64,000 bases of DNA from G965215225 sp965215225 (GTDB lineage Bacteria; Pseudomonadota; Gammaproteobacteria; CBDBNL01; JAAOII01): the NCBI GenBank assembly GCA_965215225.1, contig OZ244039.1, forward strand, positions 186,001-250,000, written 5' to 3'. Every line of letters starts with the position of its first letter. Position 1 is the first letter of the stretch. Both the position numbers and the translations under genes were made by a program. The notes beneath the pieces are model-generated. The model searched no databases. It saw only the letters and a list, made by a program, of their open reading frames with translations, and was not told where the DNA came from. Shown here piece by piece: positions 46,085-54,741 of the stretch.

Positions 46085-48316
46085 TTAACCACCTAGAAAC
46101 CCCAAAAATGACAGCTTGCCATCCCCATCCACCGACCACAAACCACGCCATTCATCAGGATCGATAGGAGTGCAGCGAATGGCGGGATATTCATCCGACC
46201 CACCAAAATCCCAGATAAGATTGTCATTGATCTTTTCATCCTCTTCTATACTCCCACTCTTATCCCTATCACACCAGACCGCCAATGGCTCGTCGATCGC
46301 CCCATCGCCAAATATATCTGTGTCATCGTCCCAAGTGTCATAAATTCCCTCATAGTCATCTGGTGTACGAAGAGCACTAGTGGTCTGGGGGGTACCATGG
46401 TTGCCACTACTGACCTTACTAGTCTCACTGTCCCAATAGGAAGCAGCTCCCTGCCCGCTTCCAGCCCCAACCAGCATCTTAGTATTACTGCCTGAGATTA
46501 CATAAGAATAAGCAACCCGACTATCAGAGCCAAAGACTCCTGCCAGACCGCCTAAAGCATTAGCCCCGCTTATCTCACCTGCCACAACCGAAGAAGAATA
46601 AATCTGAGTCGAAGCACCGTTCCCCACCAGACCTCCTCCAGCATCAGTAGTCGAGCTCAGCTCCCCCACCACGACCCATGAAGAATAAATCTGAGCCGAA
46701 GCGCCGTTCCCCGTCAGACCACCTACAAAAAAAACCCCACTCACCTCACCTGCCACAACTGAAGAAGAAACAATCTGAGCCGAAGTGCCCTGCCCCACTA
46801 AACCGCCTAAAGCTTCACGAGAACCGACGCCTATCACCCCAGCTACCGACACCGATGAAGAATGAATCCAAGCCGATTCACCATTCCCCATTAAACCACC
46901 GACCACACTATTGCCTTTAATTTCGTTCATCACAACTGAAGAAGAAACTATCCGAGCTCCTCGACCAAACCCCACCAGACCGCCTACCTCATTCGCACCT
47001 ATCACTGTCGCGTCACGAAGAGCCAGATTGCGAATCTCTGAACCTTCTGCCACATAGCCAAACAAACCCACACAATCCTCACCTGAACGATTGATGTTCA
47101 AATTGCTAATCGTCCTGCCATTGCCTTCAAAAGCCCCATTGAAAGCAGCTCCTTGACATCCGTTTCTAGAACCATCTGTATCATGACCCAATGGTTGCCA
47201 GCCATCACCACTACTATAAGCCGCAAGACTGATATTATCAACCAACTCATAGCCAGAACAGGTAGTGATATCCATGCCATCATCATCTTGGCCACCACCA
47301 CAGCCATCAGTTTTGAGCGCCGCATTCGCCGCTGACCGGCTGCCATTGCCATTTAAAGCATAGCGAACTGCATTCAATTCCTCATGTGTGGCTATCTCTA
47401 TCAACCCATCGCCATCATCATCTATGTCCTCAATATCATCACGGCAACCGTCGCTATCCTTATCGTTAGAAGCACTGCTTGTCCAACTCATCACCCCAAC
47501 AGGACAGGCGTCCTCCTCATCTCCAATAGTATCTCTATCGCAATCGGGTTCTTGGACACATCCAGCTACCTCATCCCCATCATCCAATCCATCATTATCA
47601 CAATCGCTGTTTAATTCACATCCTGTTGGCTCATCCACATCATCCAACCCATCATTATCGTCATCCCCATCGCAACTATCTCCCAATGTATCTTTATCAG
47701 TATTGAGTTGATCTCCATTGGCAATCAAGCGGCAGTTGTCGTCCCCATCCGTCACATTGTCATTATCATCGTCCTCATCTACACTATCTGCCCGCCCGTC
47801 CCCATCTGTATTCAGCCCTGGCCAAATGCCGCCTAGTCTTTCATGGTCTTCCTCATTCTCTTCCCAAGTAAAAACTATTTTCACCTCCTGCTGCCTGCCA
47901 TCATCAAGCGTCCCTATAATCCGAAAGGTGTAATTGGATTGATCATCTAGGCCAGTGAAATCATAGCCGCTACCAATAAATTGACGAGATATGTTAATAT
48001 TCGCATCTTCTATTCTTCCGCCGCCACTGGTCGCCGTGATGTTCAAGGAAACCATATTGCCAAAGTCCGATTGGTTGCCTATGCGAAAACCGCCCTCTAT
48101 GGGAGCAAAAGTGAGATTTACTTCAAGAGGACTAAGACGGACATTCCCACCGTTTCCTCCTGAACCCCCGCTTCCGCCGCCAGCACAAGCAGTAAGAACA
48201 ACTGACAAGAAACTAGCCGCAGCTAAGAAGAAGAGACATCCCCTTGCCAGAGAATATGAATGCCTAAGCAAGAGAGACGTCTTAACAAAAAGCTGTTGAA
48301 AAAATTTAAATTTCAT
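46085..48316 (-). CDS. Large GLUG/thrombospondin type 3 repeat lipoprotein, copy 5
   Basis: 743 residues. The signal is FFLAAASFLSVVLTAC with Cys44; the leader is short compared with the paralogues. Then a Gly/Ser linker, beta-rich domain, acidic DxDxDG type 3 repeats (about 170-310), about five GLUG-type repeats and the C-terminal domain (LAVWCDRDKSG, LIWDFGGSDEYPAI). The end is abnormal: after EWRGLWSVDGDGK the frame goes to LSFLGFLGG instead of PQLNQ.RLD; the usual tail is found just downstream, so a local duplication has disturbed the gene end. Predicted lipid-anchored and exported. Confidence 0.78.
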   Translation of the reverse strand: MKFKFFQQLFVKTSLLLRHSYSLARGCLFFLAAASFLSVVLTACAGGGSGGSGGNGGNVRLSPLEVNLTFAPIEGGFRIGNQSDFGNMVSLNITATSGGGRIEDANINISRQFIGSGYDFTGLDDQSNYTFRIIGTLDDGRQQEVKIVFTWEENEEDHERLGGIWPGLNTDGDGRADSVDEDDDNDNVTDGDDNCRLIANGDQLNTDKDTLGDSCDGDDDNDGLDDVDEPTGCELNSDCDNDGLDDGDEVAGCVQEPDCDRDTIGDEEDACPVGVMSWTSSASNDKDSDGCRDDIEDIDDDGDGLIEIATHEELNAVRYALNGNGSRSAANAALKTDGCGGGQDDDGMDITTCSGYELVDNISLAAYSSGDGWQPLGHDTDGSRNGCQGAAFNGAFEGNGRTISNLNINRSGEDCVGLFGYVAEGSEIRNLALRDATVIGANEVGGLVGFGRGARIVSSSVVMNEIKGNSVVGGLMGNGESAWIHSSSVSVAGVIGVGSREALGGLVGQGTSAQIVSSSVVAGEVSGVFFVGGLTGNGASAQIYSSWVVVGELSSTTDAGGGLVGNGASTQIYSSSVVAGEISGANALGGLAGVFGSDSRVAYSYVISGSNTKMLVGAGSGQGAASYWDSETSKVSSGNHGTPQTTSALRTPDDYEGIYDTWDDDTDIFGDGAIDEPLAVWCDRDKSGSIEEDEKINDNLIWDFGGSDEYPAIRCTPIDPDEWRGLWSVDGDGKLSFLGFLGG

Positions 48317-48554
48317 AGTGCTTTATTATAGCTGAAAGGTTTGCATAATTGTAAACATTGAAGTATTATACGAGAAAAAAGCAAAAATTACAGAAAAAAA
48401 ACAAAAATCTGCGAAAAAAAATGGATTTAAATGAAAAAAATTGGATTTAAATGAAAAAAATTGAATTTAAGTAAAAAAAATTGCATTCGACTGAAAAATT
48501 TAATAAGATATCCTTTTTTTATCAATTATTTTCATTTAAGGAGAAGTCATCATT
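48317..48554. other. AT-rich spacer with 21-bp repeats before IS5-like transposase
   Basis: 48415-48500 holds three or four units of an A-rich repeat with GGATTTAAATG. 48314-48334 and 48331-48350 recur beyond the insertion sequences (51177-51197 direct, 51081-51100 inverted). No gene. Confidence 0.5.
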
Positions 48555-49529
48555 ATGGCGTGGAAAAATTCAGACCAGATGGCATTGGGTCTAGGGAATC
48601 CGATGTTGTTAGAACATAGGGCAATGAAGAAATTCGATCGTATCAATCAACTGATCGATTGGGGGGCTATTGAGAAACAGTTGAAAGGTATTCACAATAA
48701 ACGGCGGGGCTGCCCGGCCTATCCACCGCTAAAAATGCTGAAAGTCTTACTGTTACAGGTATTGCATCGAATCGGCGATACCGAGATGGAGGACCATCTG
48801 GTGGTAAATTCATTGTTTCGCCACTTCACTGGTTTCGACACAGAAGCGAAAATACCAGACCATTCAACCATTTGGCGGTTCCGCGAACAGATGCAGAAGA
48901 CCGGCTTGTTGGAGAAAGTGCTGAACGAGATCAATCGTCAATTAGAACGACAAAATTACATTCTCAAAGGTAAGAAGGTAGCGGTGGACTCCACTGTCAT
49001 CAAGGCGGCCCGTTCGCGGCCGAAGAAGAACCGCCAGGGCAAGAACACCCAAGACCCCGAAGCGGCTTATAATGTCAAGACCGGCAGCGATGGGAAGAAG
49101 ACGATGACTTATGGTTATAAACTTCATGCCATGACGGATGCCGATGGAATGGTTCAGAAGCTTGCCTATACGCCTGGCAATGTCCACGACTCCCAAATGC
49201 TCGCGGAACTGCTCACGGGCGATGAACAGGAAGTCTATGCCGACAGCGCCTACGCCAGCAAGAAAACCGCCGCAATGCTCGGCAACAAGAACCGGGTCCT
49301 TCATCGCGCTTATCGCAATAGGCCGCTCACCAAACAACAACGCCACGAAAATAGGCGGCGACGAAAAACGCGCAATGTCGTCGAACGCACCTTCGCCCAC
49401 CTCAAACTCTATTTCAACCTAGCAAAAGCCCGCTATCTCGGCAAAGCACGAAACTACGCTTTCGCTCTTCTCGCGGCTATTGCTTACAATCTCAAACGGG
49501 CCGCCCTTAAGAGTGAACTCACGGCCTAG
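48555..49529 (+). CDS. IS5-family transposase
   Basis: 324 residues, full length. The N-terminal helix-turn-helix region (MALGLGNPMLLEHRAM...) and DDE catalytic core are present: first Asp in KKVAVDSTVIKA, second in EVYADSAYAS, Glu in RNVVERTFAHLK. An AAGGAG ribosome site precedes the ATG by 12 bases. I could not define terminal inverted repeats confidently. Its codon use and higher GC than its AT-rich surroundings agree with a transposed gene. Confidence 0.88.
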   Translation: MAWKNSDQMALGLGNPMLLEHRAMKKFDRINQLIDWGAIEKQLKGIHNKRRGCPAYPPLKMLKVLLLQVLHRIGDTEMEDHLVVNSLFRHFTGFDTEAKIPDHSTIWRFREQMQKTGLLEKVLNEINRQLERQNYILKGKKVAVDSTVIKAARSRPKKNRQGKNTQDPEAAYNVKTGSDGKKTMTYGYKLHAMTDADGMVQKLAYTPGNVHDSQMLAELLTGDEQEVYADSAYASKKTAAMLGNKNRVLHRAYRNRPLTKQQRHENRRRRKTRNVVERTFAHLKLYFNLAKARYLGKARNYAFALLAAIAYNLKRAALKSELTA

Positions 49530-49733
49530 ATCCGCCCACACCATTTAATCAAAGAAAAACAACAAAAACAAGCGCCCCCCGACTAGAAAACGGGGACAAA
49601 AACAACAAAAACAAGTGCCTCCCAACTAGAAAACGGGAACAAAAACAACAAAAATACCCATTAGGTACCCCTAATCAACACCCAATTTCAATCTCTCCCC
49701 CGTAAAGCGCTTTTATTAATTAGAATAAACTAA
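49530..49733. repeat. Spacer with two dispersed hairpin repeats
   Basis: 49569-49610 and 49611-49651 are adjacent copies of the element also seen at 30119 and 51335 (GACTAGAAAACGGG). The last 8 bases (49726-49733, TAAACTAA) are the left target duplication of the next element. Confidence 0.6.
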
Positions 49734-49786
49734 GGGACTTGTATATCTGAGTTCACCAATTAATTATTTTCTAGTATAATACTTGT

Positions 49787-50764
49787 ATGATGAATGATAT
49801 AAAGATAAATGATGTAAATCAGAAGAGAATAGCTGAAACACTAAGCGTATTTCAGTTTATGCAGTTGTTCCCCGATGAAGATGCAGCGCGGGAGTTTTAT
49901 GTTTCTCGGCGTTGGCGCGATGGCGTTCGTTGTCCTACTTGCGATCACGCTAAGATTATGCATTTAGGTCGCAAGGGCTATTACAAGTGCCACAAGTGTC
50001 GAGGCGTTTTCACGGCTAAGAGCGGGACGGTTATGGAGCGTTCTAAGGTAGGCATAAGGGCTTGGCTATTTGGTATGTATGTGATAGTGACTGGGCGCAA
50101 GGGCATCTCTGCTATGCAATTCTCTAAGGAGGTAGGGGTTACTTATAAGACGGCTTGGTTTTTGTTTCATCGCATCCGTGAAGCGATGCGGTCGGGTTCG
50201 ACTGATCTTCTCCAAGGCATAGTAGAGATAGATGAGACCTACATAGGCGGGCGGGAGAGCAATAAGCATAAGAATAAGCAGGTAAAGGGAGCTCAGGGGC
50301 GTAGCACCAAGACGAAGGAGGCGGTCATAGGTATCCGTGAAAGAGGGGGTCGAGTGCGGGCGCGGTCGGTAGATAAACTCAATAGCGAGACAATCCAAGC
50401 GTTCATAGATAAGAATGTAGTTCGTGGCAGTATTATCTCTACGGATGAAGCAAGGTTTTACAGGCCGGTGAGGGGCTATCACAAGCTGTTAGTCAATCAC
50501 TCAGTAGGCGAGTTTATAAATGGAATGGCGCACACGAATGGTATAGAGAGTGTTTGGGCGTTATTGAAGCGTGGTTATCACGGGACCTTCCATCACTTCT
50601 CTAAGAAGCACATCGACCGTTATGTTGATGAGTTTGTCTTTCGTCTTAATCAAGGCAGCTGCGAGATAGATACCATGGATAGGATTAAGGCTATTTGTGA
50701 AGGAGCAATCGGGAAGCGGTTGACTTATAAGCAGTTGATTGGGAAAGTATCCTATGGCTTGTGA
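49787..50764 (+). CDS. IS1595-family (ISXO2-like) transposase
   Basis: 325 residues. An N-terminal zinc ribbon (CPTCDH ... YKCHKCRG) is followed by a helical DNA-binding region and an ISXO2-like catalytic domain: VEIDETYIGGRE supplies the first Asp, ISTDEARFY the second, and HTNGIESVWALLKRGYHG the motif with the last catalytic residues. Start at the first of two ATG codons. It lies inside the element defined by inverted repeats. Confidence 0.92.
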   Translation: MMNDIKINDVNQKRIAETLSVFQFMQLFPDEDAAREFYVSRRWRDGVRCPTCDHAKIMHLGRKGYYKCHKCRGVFTAKSGTVMERSKVGIRAWLFGMYVIVTGRKGISAMQFSKEVGVTYKTAWFLFHRIREAMRSGSTDLLQGIVEIDETYIGGRESNKHKNKQVKGAQGRSTKTKEAVIGIRERGGRVRARSVDKLNSETIQAFIDKNVVRGSIISTDEARFYRPVRGYHKLLVNHSVGEFINGMAHTNGIESVWALLKRGYHGTFHHFSKKHIDRYVDEFVFRLNQGSCEIDTMDRIKAICEGAIGKRLTYKQLIGKVSYGL

Positions 50765-50860
50765 ACAAGATGTAGCCCATAAAAAGATTATGCTCTATTG
50801 AGAGCAGTGAGGGTATTCGAAGGAATAGGGATCCTCATTTTGTTACCTATTTAATGAATA

Positions 50861-51037
50861 ATGAATGAGATGCCAATTAGTAGACGAGTAAAGAAGCCAG
50901 CGAGTAAATACGACCGCCCTGCGAGTCTTAATCCTAATTTGCGTCCAATCACTCGCAAGGAGTTTTTTGCTATTGTGGATTTCTTATGCGCTAATAAGCC
51001 TACTCCCAGCAGCCCACAAAAAAATAGAGGTAAATAA
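50861..51037 (+). CDS. Small basic protein within the IS1595 element
   Basis: 58 codons (or 55 from the second ATG at 50870): a basic N-terminus MPISRRVKKPASKYDRPAS then LRPITRKEFFAIVDFLCA. It ends 37 bases before the right inverted repeat. No domain recognised; no strong ribosome site. It may be an accessory product of the element or chance. Confidence 0.4.
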   Translation: MNEMPISRRVKKPASKYDRPASLNPNLRPITRKEFFAIVDFLCANKPTPSSPQKNRGK

Positions 51038-51082
51038 GAAATGGACGCTTGGTGAACTCAGGTATACAAGTCCCTAAACTAA

Positions 51083-51462
51083 TTATGCAAACCTTTCAGC
51101 TGATTAACAACAAAGTCAATAACAAAAAGTCGTTGAAAGACTGAAAGATTGAGCCTAGATTAAACTTATCATCTAACATAGTGCTTTATTATAGCTGCTT
51201 AGATTGAGTATATTGACAAGCCTTTGAAGAATTAGCCATTTTTTCATAGGGTGGATTATAAGTGATTGATTGACAATATTAAAGCAATTAAACAACAGAC
51301 AGGGAAATTTTCATTCAAAGAAGAGCAACCAGAACAGGTGCCTCCCGACTGGAAAATTGGGACAAAAACGACAAAACAGGCATTAGACAATCAACCCAAG
51401 GCTTTCATATAAGTAGGATAATCAGTTGCGAATTGAGGCAAATTACAGCGGATTAAGGCGAA
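51083..51462. other. Spacer with remnants of a GLUG gene upstream region
   Basis: 51119-51197 resembles the start region of GLUG gene 5 (48283-48334): AACAAAAAG..GTTGAAA and CATAGTGCTTTATTATAGCTG. 51081-51100 is an exact inverted copy of 48331-48350. 51335-51376 holds the fourth copy of the dispersed hairpin repeat. No gene. Confidence 0.5.
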
Positions 51463-52557
51463 TTAGTCATCCCTCGGCTTAAGAGCAAAGACATTGCCTT
51501 CGGTGTCGAGCAGGATAAGTCGGTCGTCTGCTAGCAGCAAGGCGGGGTTGAAAGCCACCACCCCGAGACGGTGCTTGGCGAGTTGTGAGCCATCTTGGGA
51601 TGAAAAGAGATAGAGATAGCCCTTGTCATCTCCTACCGCAACATCCCCTTGCCACAGGGCTGGGGCGGTAAGGCGGCGGTTGGTATCTAGTGACCAAAGG
51701 ACCCTGCCCTCCTCTTTGGTAAGCGCATAGAGTTGGTTGTCTTGATTGACGCCATAGAGGGCTTGGTCGTCATGGGCGAGCGGCAACTGGCTGCCATATT
51801 GGGTGCGCCATTTTTGATTGCCCTGCTGGAGGTCAAGTGCCAGAACAAAATTGCGTGATGAAGGGATATAGAGAACCCCATCGTCAAAGACGGCACTGGC
51901 GTCCAGATCCACCAGCCGTTCAAGGTCGGTTCTCCCCTGTGGTGTTGCTATTTGACGATAGCTGACTATCCGCCCATCTTGCCAAGAATGGATTACCAGA
52001 GTGCCATCGCCAAAACCCACAATGCTATAGGGACCTACTATGAGCGGGCGAAAAGAGCCGAACAGAGTAAGGGGCGGTTTGAAAGCCTGATAAGACCAAA
52101 GGGTTGAGCCGTCCTGAGCATTGAGAGCGTGGAGGTGTTCATTGAGGGTCAAGACAAGCACCACCTGTTCGTTGGCGGTTGGGGCGATTACGCTGTTCTC
52201 GCCGAGTTCCAGTTGCCATAGTAGCTCTTGGCTGATGGCATTGAAGGCATAGACAGTGCCCTCATTGTCGGTGAAATAGAGGATGTCGGCAAACCGCCCT
52301 AGACAGCTGTTCAGGGTTGCGGGAAATTTTTGTTGCCAGAGGCGGTCGCCATTGTTTGCATCTAGCGCAATCAGCCTATCTTTATCGCAGAAGAACAGCT
52401 TGTCATCATAATAGACGGGATATTGATGGCGCAGCTGAAGACGGCTGCCATAGCCTAGATTGGTGTGCCAATCTAAGGATAGCGAGTCTTTATCGGCTAG
52501 CTGAGCGCAGCCAGCCAAGAGCAGCCAAACTAGTGATAGTCGGCTGAATAGAGGCAT
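51463..52557 (-). CDS. bamB: Outer membrane assembly lipoprotein BamB
   Basis: 364 residues. Signal MPLFSRLSLVWLLLAGC with lipobox L-A-G-C (Cys17), then an eight-bladed beta-propeller of PQQ-like repeats (for example DANNGDRLWQQKF, DLQQGNQKWRTQYG, SSQDGSQLAKHRLG). BamB is part of the BAM complex inserting outer-membrane proteins. It starts at an ATG overlapping the stop of the chimeric 62-codon frame (TAATG). Order hisS-yfgM-bamB is the gammaproteobacterial norm; der, which usually follows, is displaced. Confidence 0.92.
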   Translation of the reverse strand: MPLFSRLSLVWLLLAGCAQLADKDSLSLDWHTNLGYGSRLQLRHQYPVYYDDKLFFCDKDRLIALDANNGDRLWQQKFPATLNSCLGRFADILYFTDNEGTVYAFNAISQELLWQLELGENSVIAPTANEQVVLVLTLNEHLHALNAQDGSTLWSYQAFKPPLTLFGSFRPLIVGPYSIVGFGDGTLVIHSWQDGRIVSYRQIATPQGRTDLERLVDLDASAVFDDGVLYIPSSRNFVLALDLQQGNQKWRTQYGSQLPLAHDDQALYGVNQDNQLYALTKEEGRVLWSLDTNRRLTAPALWQGDVAVGDDKGYLYLFSSQDGSQLAKHRLGVVAFNPALLLADDRLILLDTEGNVFALKPRDD

Positions 52558-52745
52558 TATTCTGCTGAGGGAAGCGGGGATATTTTATAGCGCATAAACT
52601 TTTCGCTGCTTCCTCTCTCAATAGCCAGCTCATAAGCAGCCAGGGCTTCTTGGTAGCGACCTAGTGCGCGGAAGATATCGCCGCGCAGCTCATTGCGACT
52701 TTCCATTAGTGCCAGGGCGAGTAATAGTCGGCTGAAGAGAGGCAT
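52557..52745 (-). CDS. Chimeric 62-codon frame: bamB start fused to yfgM end
   Basis: The first seven codons (MPLFSRL) copy the bamB start and the rest (ALMESRN-ELRGDIFRALGRYQEALAAYELAIERGS...PSAE) copies the last 50 or so codons of yfgM, with a short internal deletion. It overlaps the yfgM stop and the bamB start by TAATG, so the 188-bp insertion kept translational coupling. It has half a lipoprotein-like signal but no lipobox. Could be a non-functional by-product or a new peptide. Confidence 0.55.
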   Translation of the reverse strand: MPLFSRLLLALALMESRNELRGDIFRALGRYQEALAAYELAIERGSSEKFMRYKISPLPSAE

Positions 52746-53437
52746 TATTCTGCTGAGGGAAGCAGGGACATTTTATAGCGCATAAACTTTTCGTTGCTTC
52801 CTCTTTCAATAGCCAGCTCATAAGCAGCCAGGGCTTCTTGGTAGCGACCTAGTGCGCGGAAGATATCGCCGCGCAGCTCGGCGCTGGCGGCCGAGACATC
52901 ATTGCGACTTTCCATTAGTGCCAAGGCTTCGGTCGGATTGCCCTGATCCATTATGATGCGGCTCAATTGCAACACAGCCAGATCTATTGCATGGGGACTC
53001 TTGGCATTGGCAATAGCCCATCTTAGGGTTTGGCTGGCGGTAGCAAGGTCTTGTTGGCGGACATAGACGGCGCCAAGTCTCAAGTTAGCATAGGCGGCTT
53101 GATTGGTGGCGCTATATTCAAGTCGCAGGAGCTCGGCAACCTCTTCCATCGCGGCCAGAACCTCATCAGCAGAGAAGGAATAGGCGCCCTGGCTGGCATT
53201 GGTTGCCAGTGAAGCATTGTCTCTTGCCAGACTTTGCCAAGACTGGTCTAGTTGCTTGAACTGTTCGTAGAGTTCAGCAGCCTCTGCCAGCTTGTTGCTC
53301 TGATAGCCGGTATAAATATTAAAGCTGGTTGCGGCCAGCGCCACTGAGCCAACTACCACCATAAGTTGGATGCCATAGGAGCGCCAAAGCCTCTTTATTC
53401 TATTGAGCTGTGCTCGTTCGCGGGGGTCTAGTGCCAT
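52745..53437 (-). CDS. yfgM: YfgM-like membrane-anchored TPR protein
   Basis: 230 residues. One N-terminal membrane helix (GIQLMVVVGSVALAATSFNIY) follows a basic cytoplasmic start; the periplasmic part has TPR-like helices including ELRGDIFRALGRYQEALAAYELAI. YfgM cooperates with PpiD/SecYEG and periplasmic chaperones. It lies 41 bases after hisS and directly before the chimeric frame and bamB. The C-terminal TPR unit is the segment that was duplicated. Confidence 0.85.
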   Translation of the reverse strand: MALDPRERAQLNRIKRLWRSYGIQLMVVVGSVALAATSFNIYTGYQSNKLAEAAELYEQFKQLDQSWQSLARDNASLATNASQGAYSFSADEVLAAMEEVAELLRLEYSATNQAAYANLRLGAVYVRQQDLATASQTLRWAIANAKSPHAIDLAVLQLSRIIMDQGNPTEALALMESRNDVSAASAELRGDIFRALGRYQEALAAYELAIERGSNEKFMRYKMSLLPSAE

Positions 53438-53477
53438 AAGATTTTCGTGTTGTCTGGGCTATTTTACTGGCAAATAG

Positions 53478-54734
53478 TCATTTTTTATTAGCCAGCGCAT
53501 CAAGTCGCTGACATAATTCATCCCAACTCAGCTGGGCTTGGCTGCTTTGCCTCATATCGCGCAATAAGAAAGTCTCTTGTGCCAGTTCTTCCTCCCCAAC
53601 TATAAGGGCAAAGCGGGCCTTTTTCTTATCTGCCTTCTTAAGCTGGCTTTTCAAGCTGGTTGAGGCAAAAGAGCATTCAACGGTCAAATGAGGGACGGCA
53701 GCGAGAAGCCTTTGCCTTAGGATGAGAAGGTCTTCGGTTCTATTGAGACCTATCAGGAACAGACCCAGCGGGGGATTTTGCGCTGCCGCCGCCAATAATA
53801 AGAATAGTCGCTCCATTCCCAATGCGAAGCCGCTTGCCGCCACCTGCTTGCCGCCTAGCTGGGCGATTAGCTGGTCATAACGCCCGCCGGCACAGACAGC
53901 ATCTTGCGCGCCTAGATCCGAGCTAAGCCATTCAAAGACCAATTTATCATAGTAATCCAAGCCTCTCACCAACAGAGGATTGAGCTGATATTCTATGCCA
54001 AGTGTTTCTAAGAGCTCACAGATTCGGTTGAGATGCTGGTGGGTAGCCTCATCCCAATAGTCTTTCAGCTGGGGCGCGCCTTCAAGGAGATCGCGCGTCT
54101 GGGGGATTTTGGAGTCAAGAATTCTCAAAGGGTTCTTAGCCAATCTTGCCCGACTCTCTTCATCTAGGCGATCCTTGTTGTCATCGAGAAAAGAAGCAAG
54201 GGCGGCATTATACTGGCGCCGAGCATCTTGGTTTCCTAAGGCATTAATGTGTAGTTCGGGCGGGTTGGGCAGCTCCAATGCTTGCCAAAAGCAGGCGCCA
54301 AGCCAGATGAGCTCGGCATCAAAAGCGGGGTCTGCTGCCCCAATTATCTCCACATCCAGCTGGTCAAATTGACGCGTCCTGCCACTTTGCGGCCGCTCAT
54401 AGCGAAACATAGGACCTAGATGCCACAGGCGTTGCTCGGCTAAGAGGCGGTGTTCTAAACAGACACGGGCGATACCAGCCGTGGCTTCTGGCCGCAGAGA
54501 CAGGGAGACATTATTGCGGTCGGGGAAAGAATACATCTCCTTTTGCACCAGCTGGGTGTTCTGCCCAATCGAGTGAGTAAAAAGAGCGGTCTTCTCTATC
54601 ACCGGCGGCCTAATCTCAAGGTAATGAAAGGCGGCTAGGACGGCTTGGAGGCGCTGCTCAATCTGGCGGCGATAGCCACTGACCGAAGGTAGTATACTTG
54701 GCATACCACGAACAGAGGTATGACTCATTGGCAA
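53478..54734 (-). CDS. hisS: Histidyl-tRNA synthetase
   Basis: 418 residues, class II synthetase. Motif 2 is in RPQSGRTRQFDQLDVE after FRYE; the histidine-specific blocks LRPEATAGIARV, VRGLDYYDKLVFEW and motif 3 GFALGMERL are present, and a C-terminal anticodon-binding domain follows (about 325-410). It charges tRNA-His. Eight bases separate it from the degS stop upstream, so degS-hisS-yfgM-bamB look like one transcription unit. Confidence 0.95.
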   Translation of the reverse strand: MPMSHTSVRGMPSILPSVSGYRRQIEQRLQAVLAAFHYLEIRPPVIEKTALFTHSIGQNTQLVQKEMYSFPDRNNVSLSLRPEATAGIARVCLEHRLLAEQRLWHLGPMFRYERPQSGRTRQFDQLDVEIIGAADPAFDAELIWLGACFWQALELPNPPELHINALGNQDARRQYNAALASFLDDNKDRLDEESRARLAKNPLRILDSKIPQTRDLLEGAPQLKDYWDEATHQHLNRICELLETLGIEYQLNPLLVRGLDYYDKLVFEWLSSDLGAQDAVCAGGRYDQLIAQLGGKQVAASGFALGMERLFLLLAAAAQNPPLGLFLIGLNRTEDLLILRQRLLAAVPHLTVECSFASTSLKSQLKKADKKKARFALIVGEEELAQETFLLRDMRQSSQAQLSWDELCQRLDALANKK

Positions 54735-54741
54735 TTAAAGC

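Larger units (their letters stand above)
49734..51074 (+). mobile_element. IS1595-family insertion sequence, complete
   Basis: The ends are inverted repeats of about 25 bp (left GGGACTTGTATATCTGAG..., right its complement with one mismatch). The element is flanked by a perfect 8-bp direct repeat, TAAACTAA (49726-49733 and 51075-51082), the target duplication length typical of this family. Length 1341 bp. It encodes the transposase and a 58-codon downstream frame. Intact ends and duplication suggest a fairly recent insertion. Confidence 0.9.

Noticed and set aside
48942..49400. 152-codon minus-strand frame inside the IS5-like transposase gene
   Set aside because: Antisense shadow; the plus-strand frame has all catalytic motifs.
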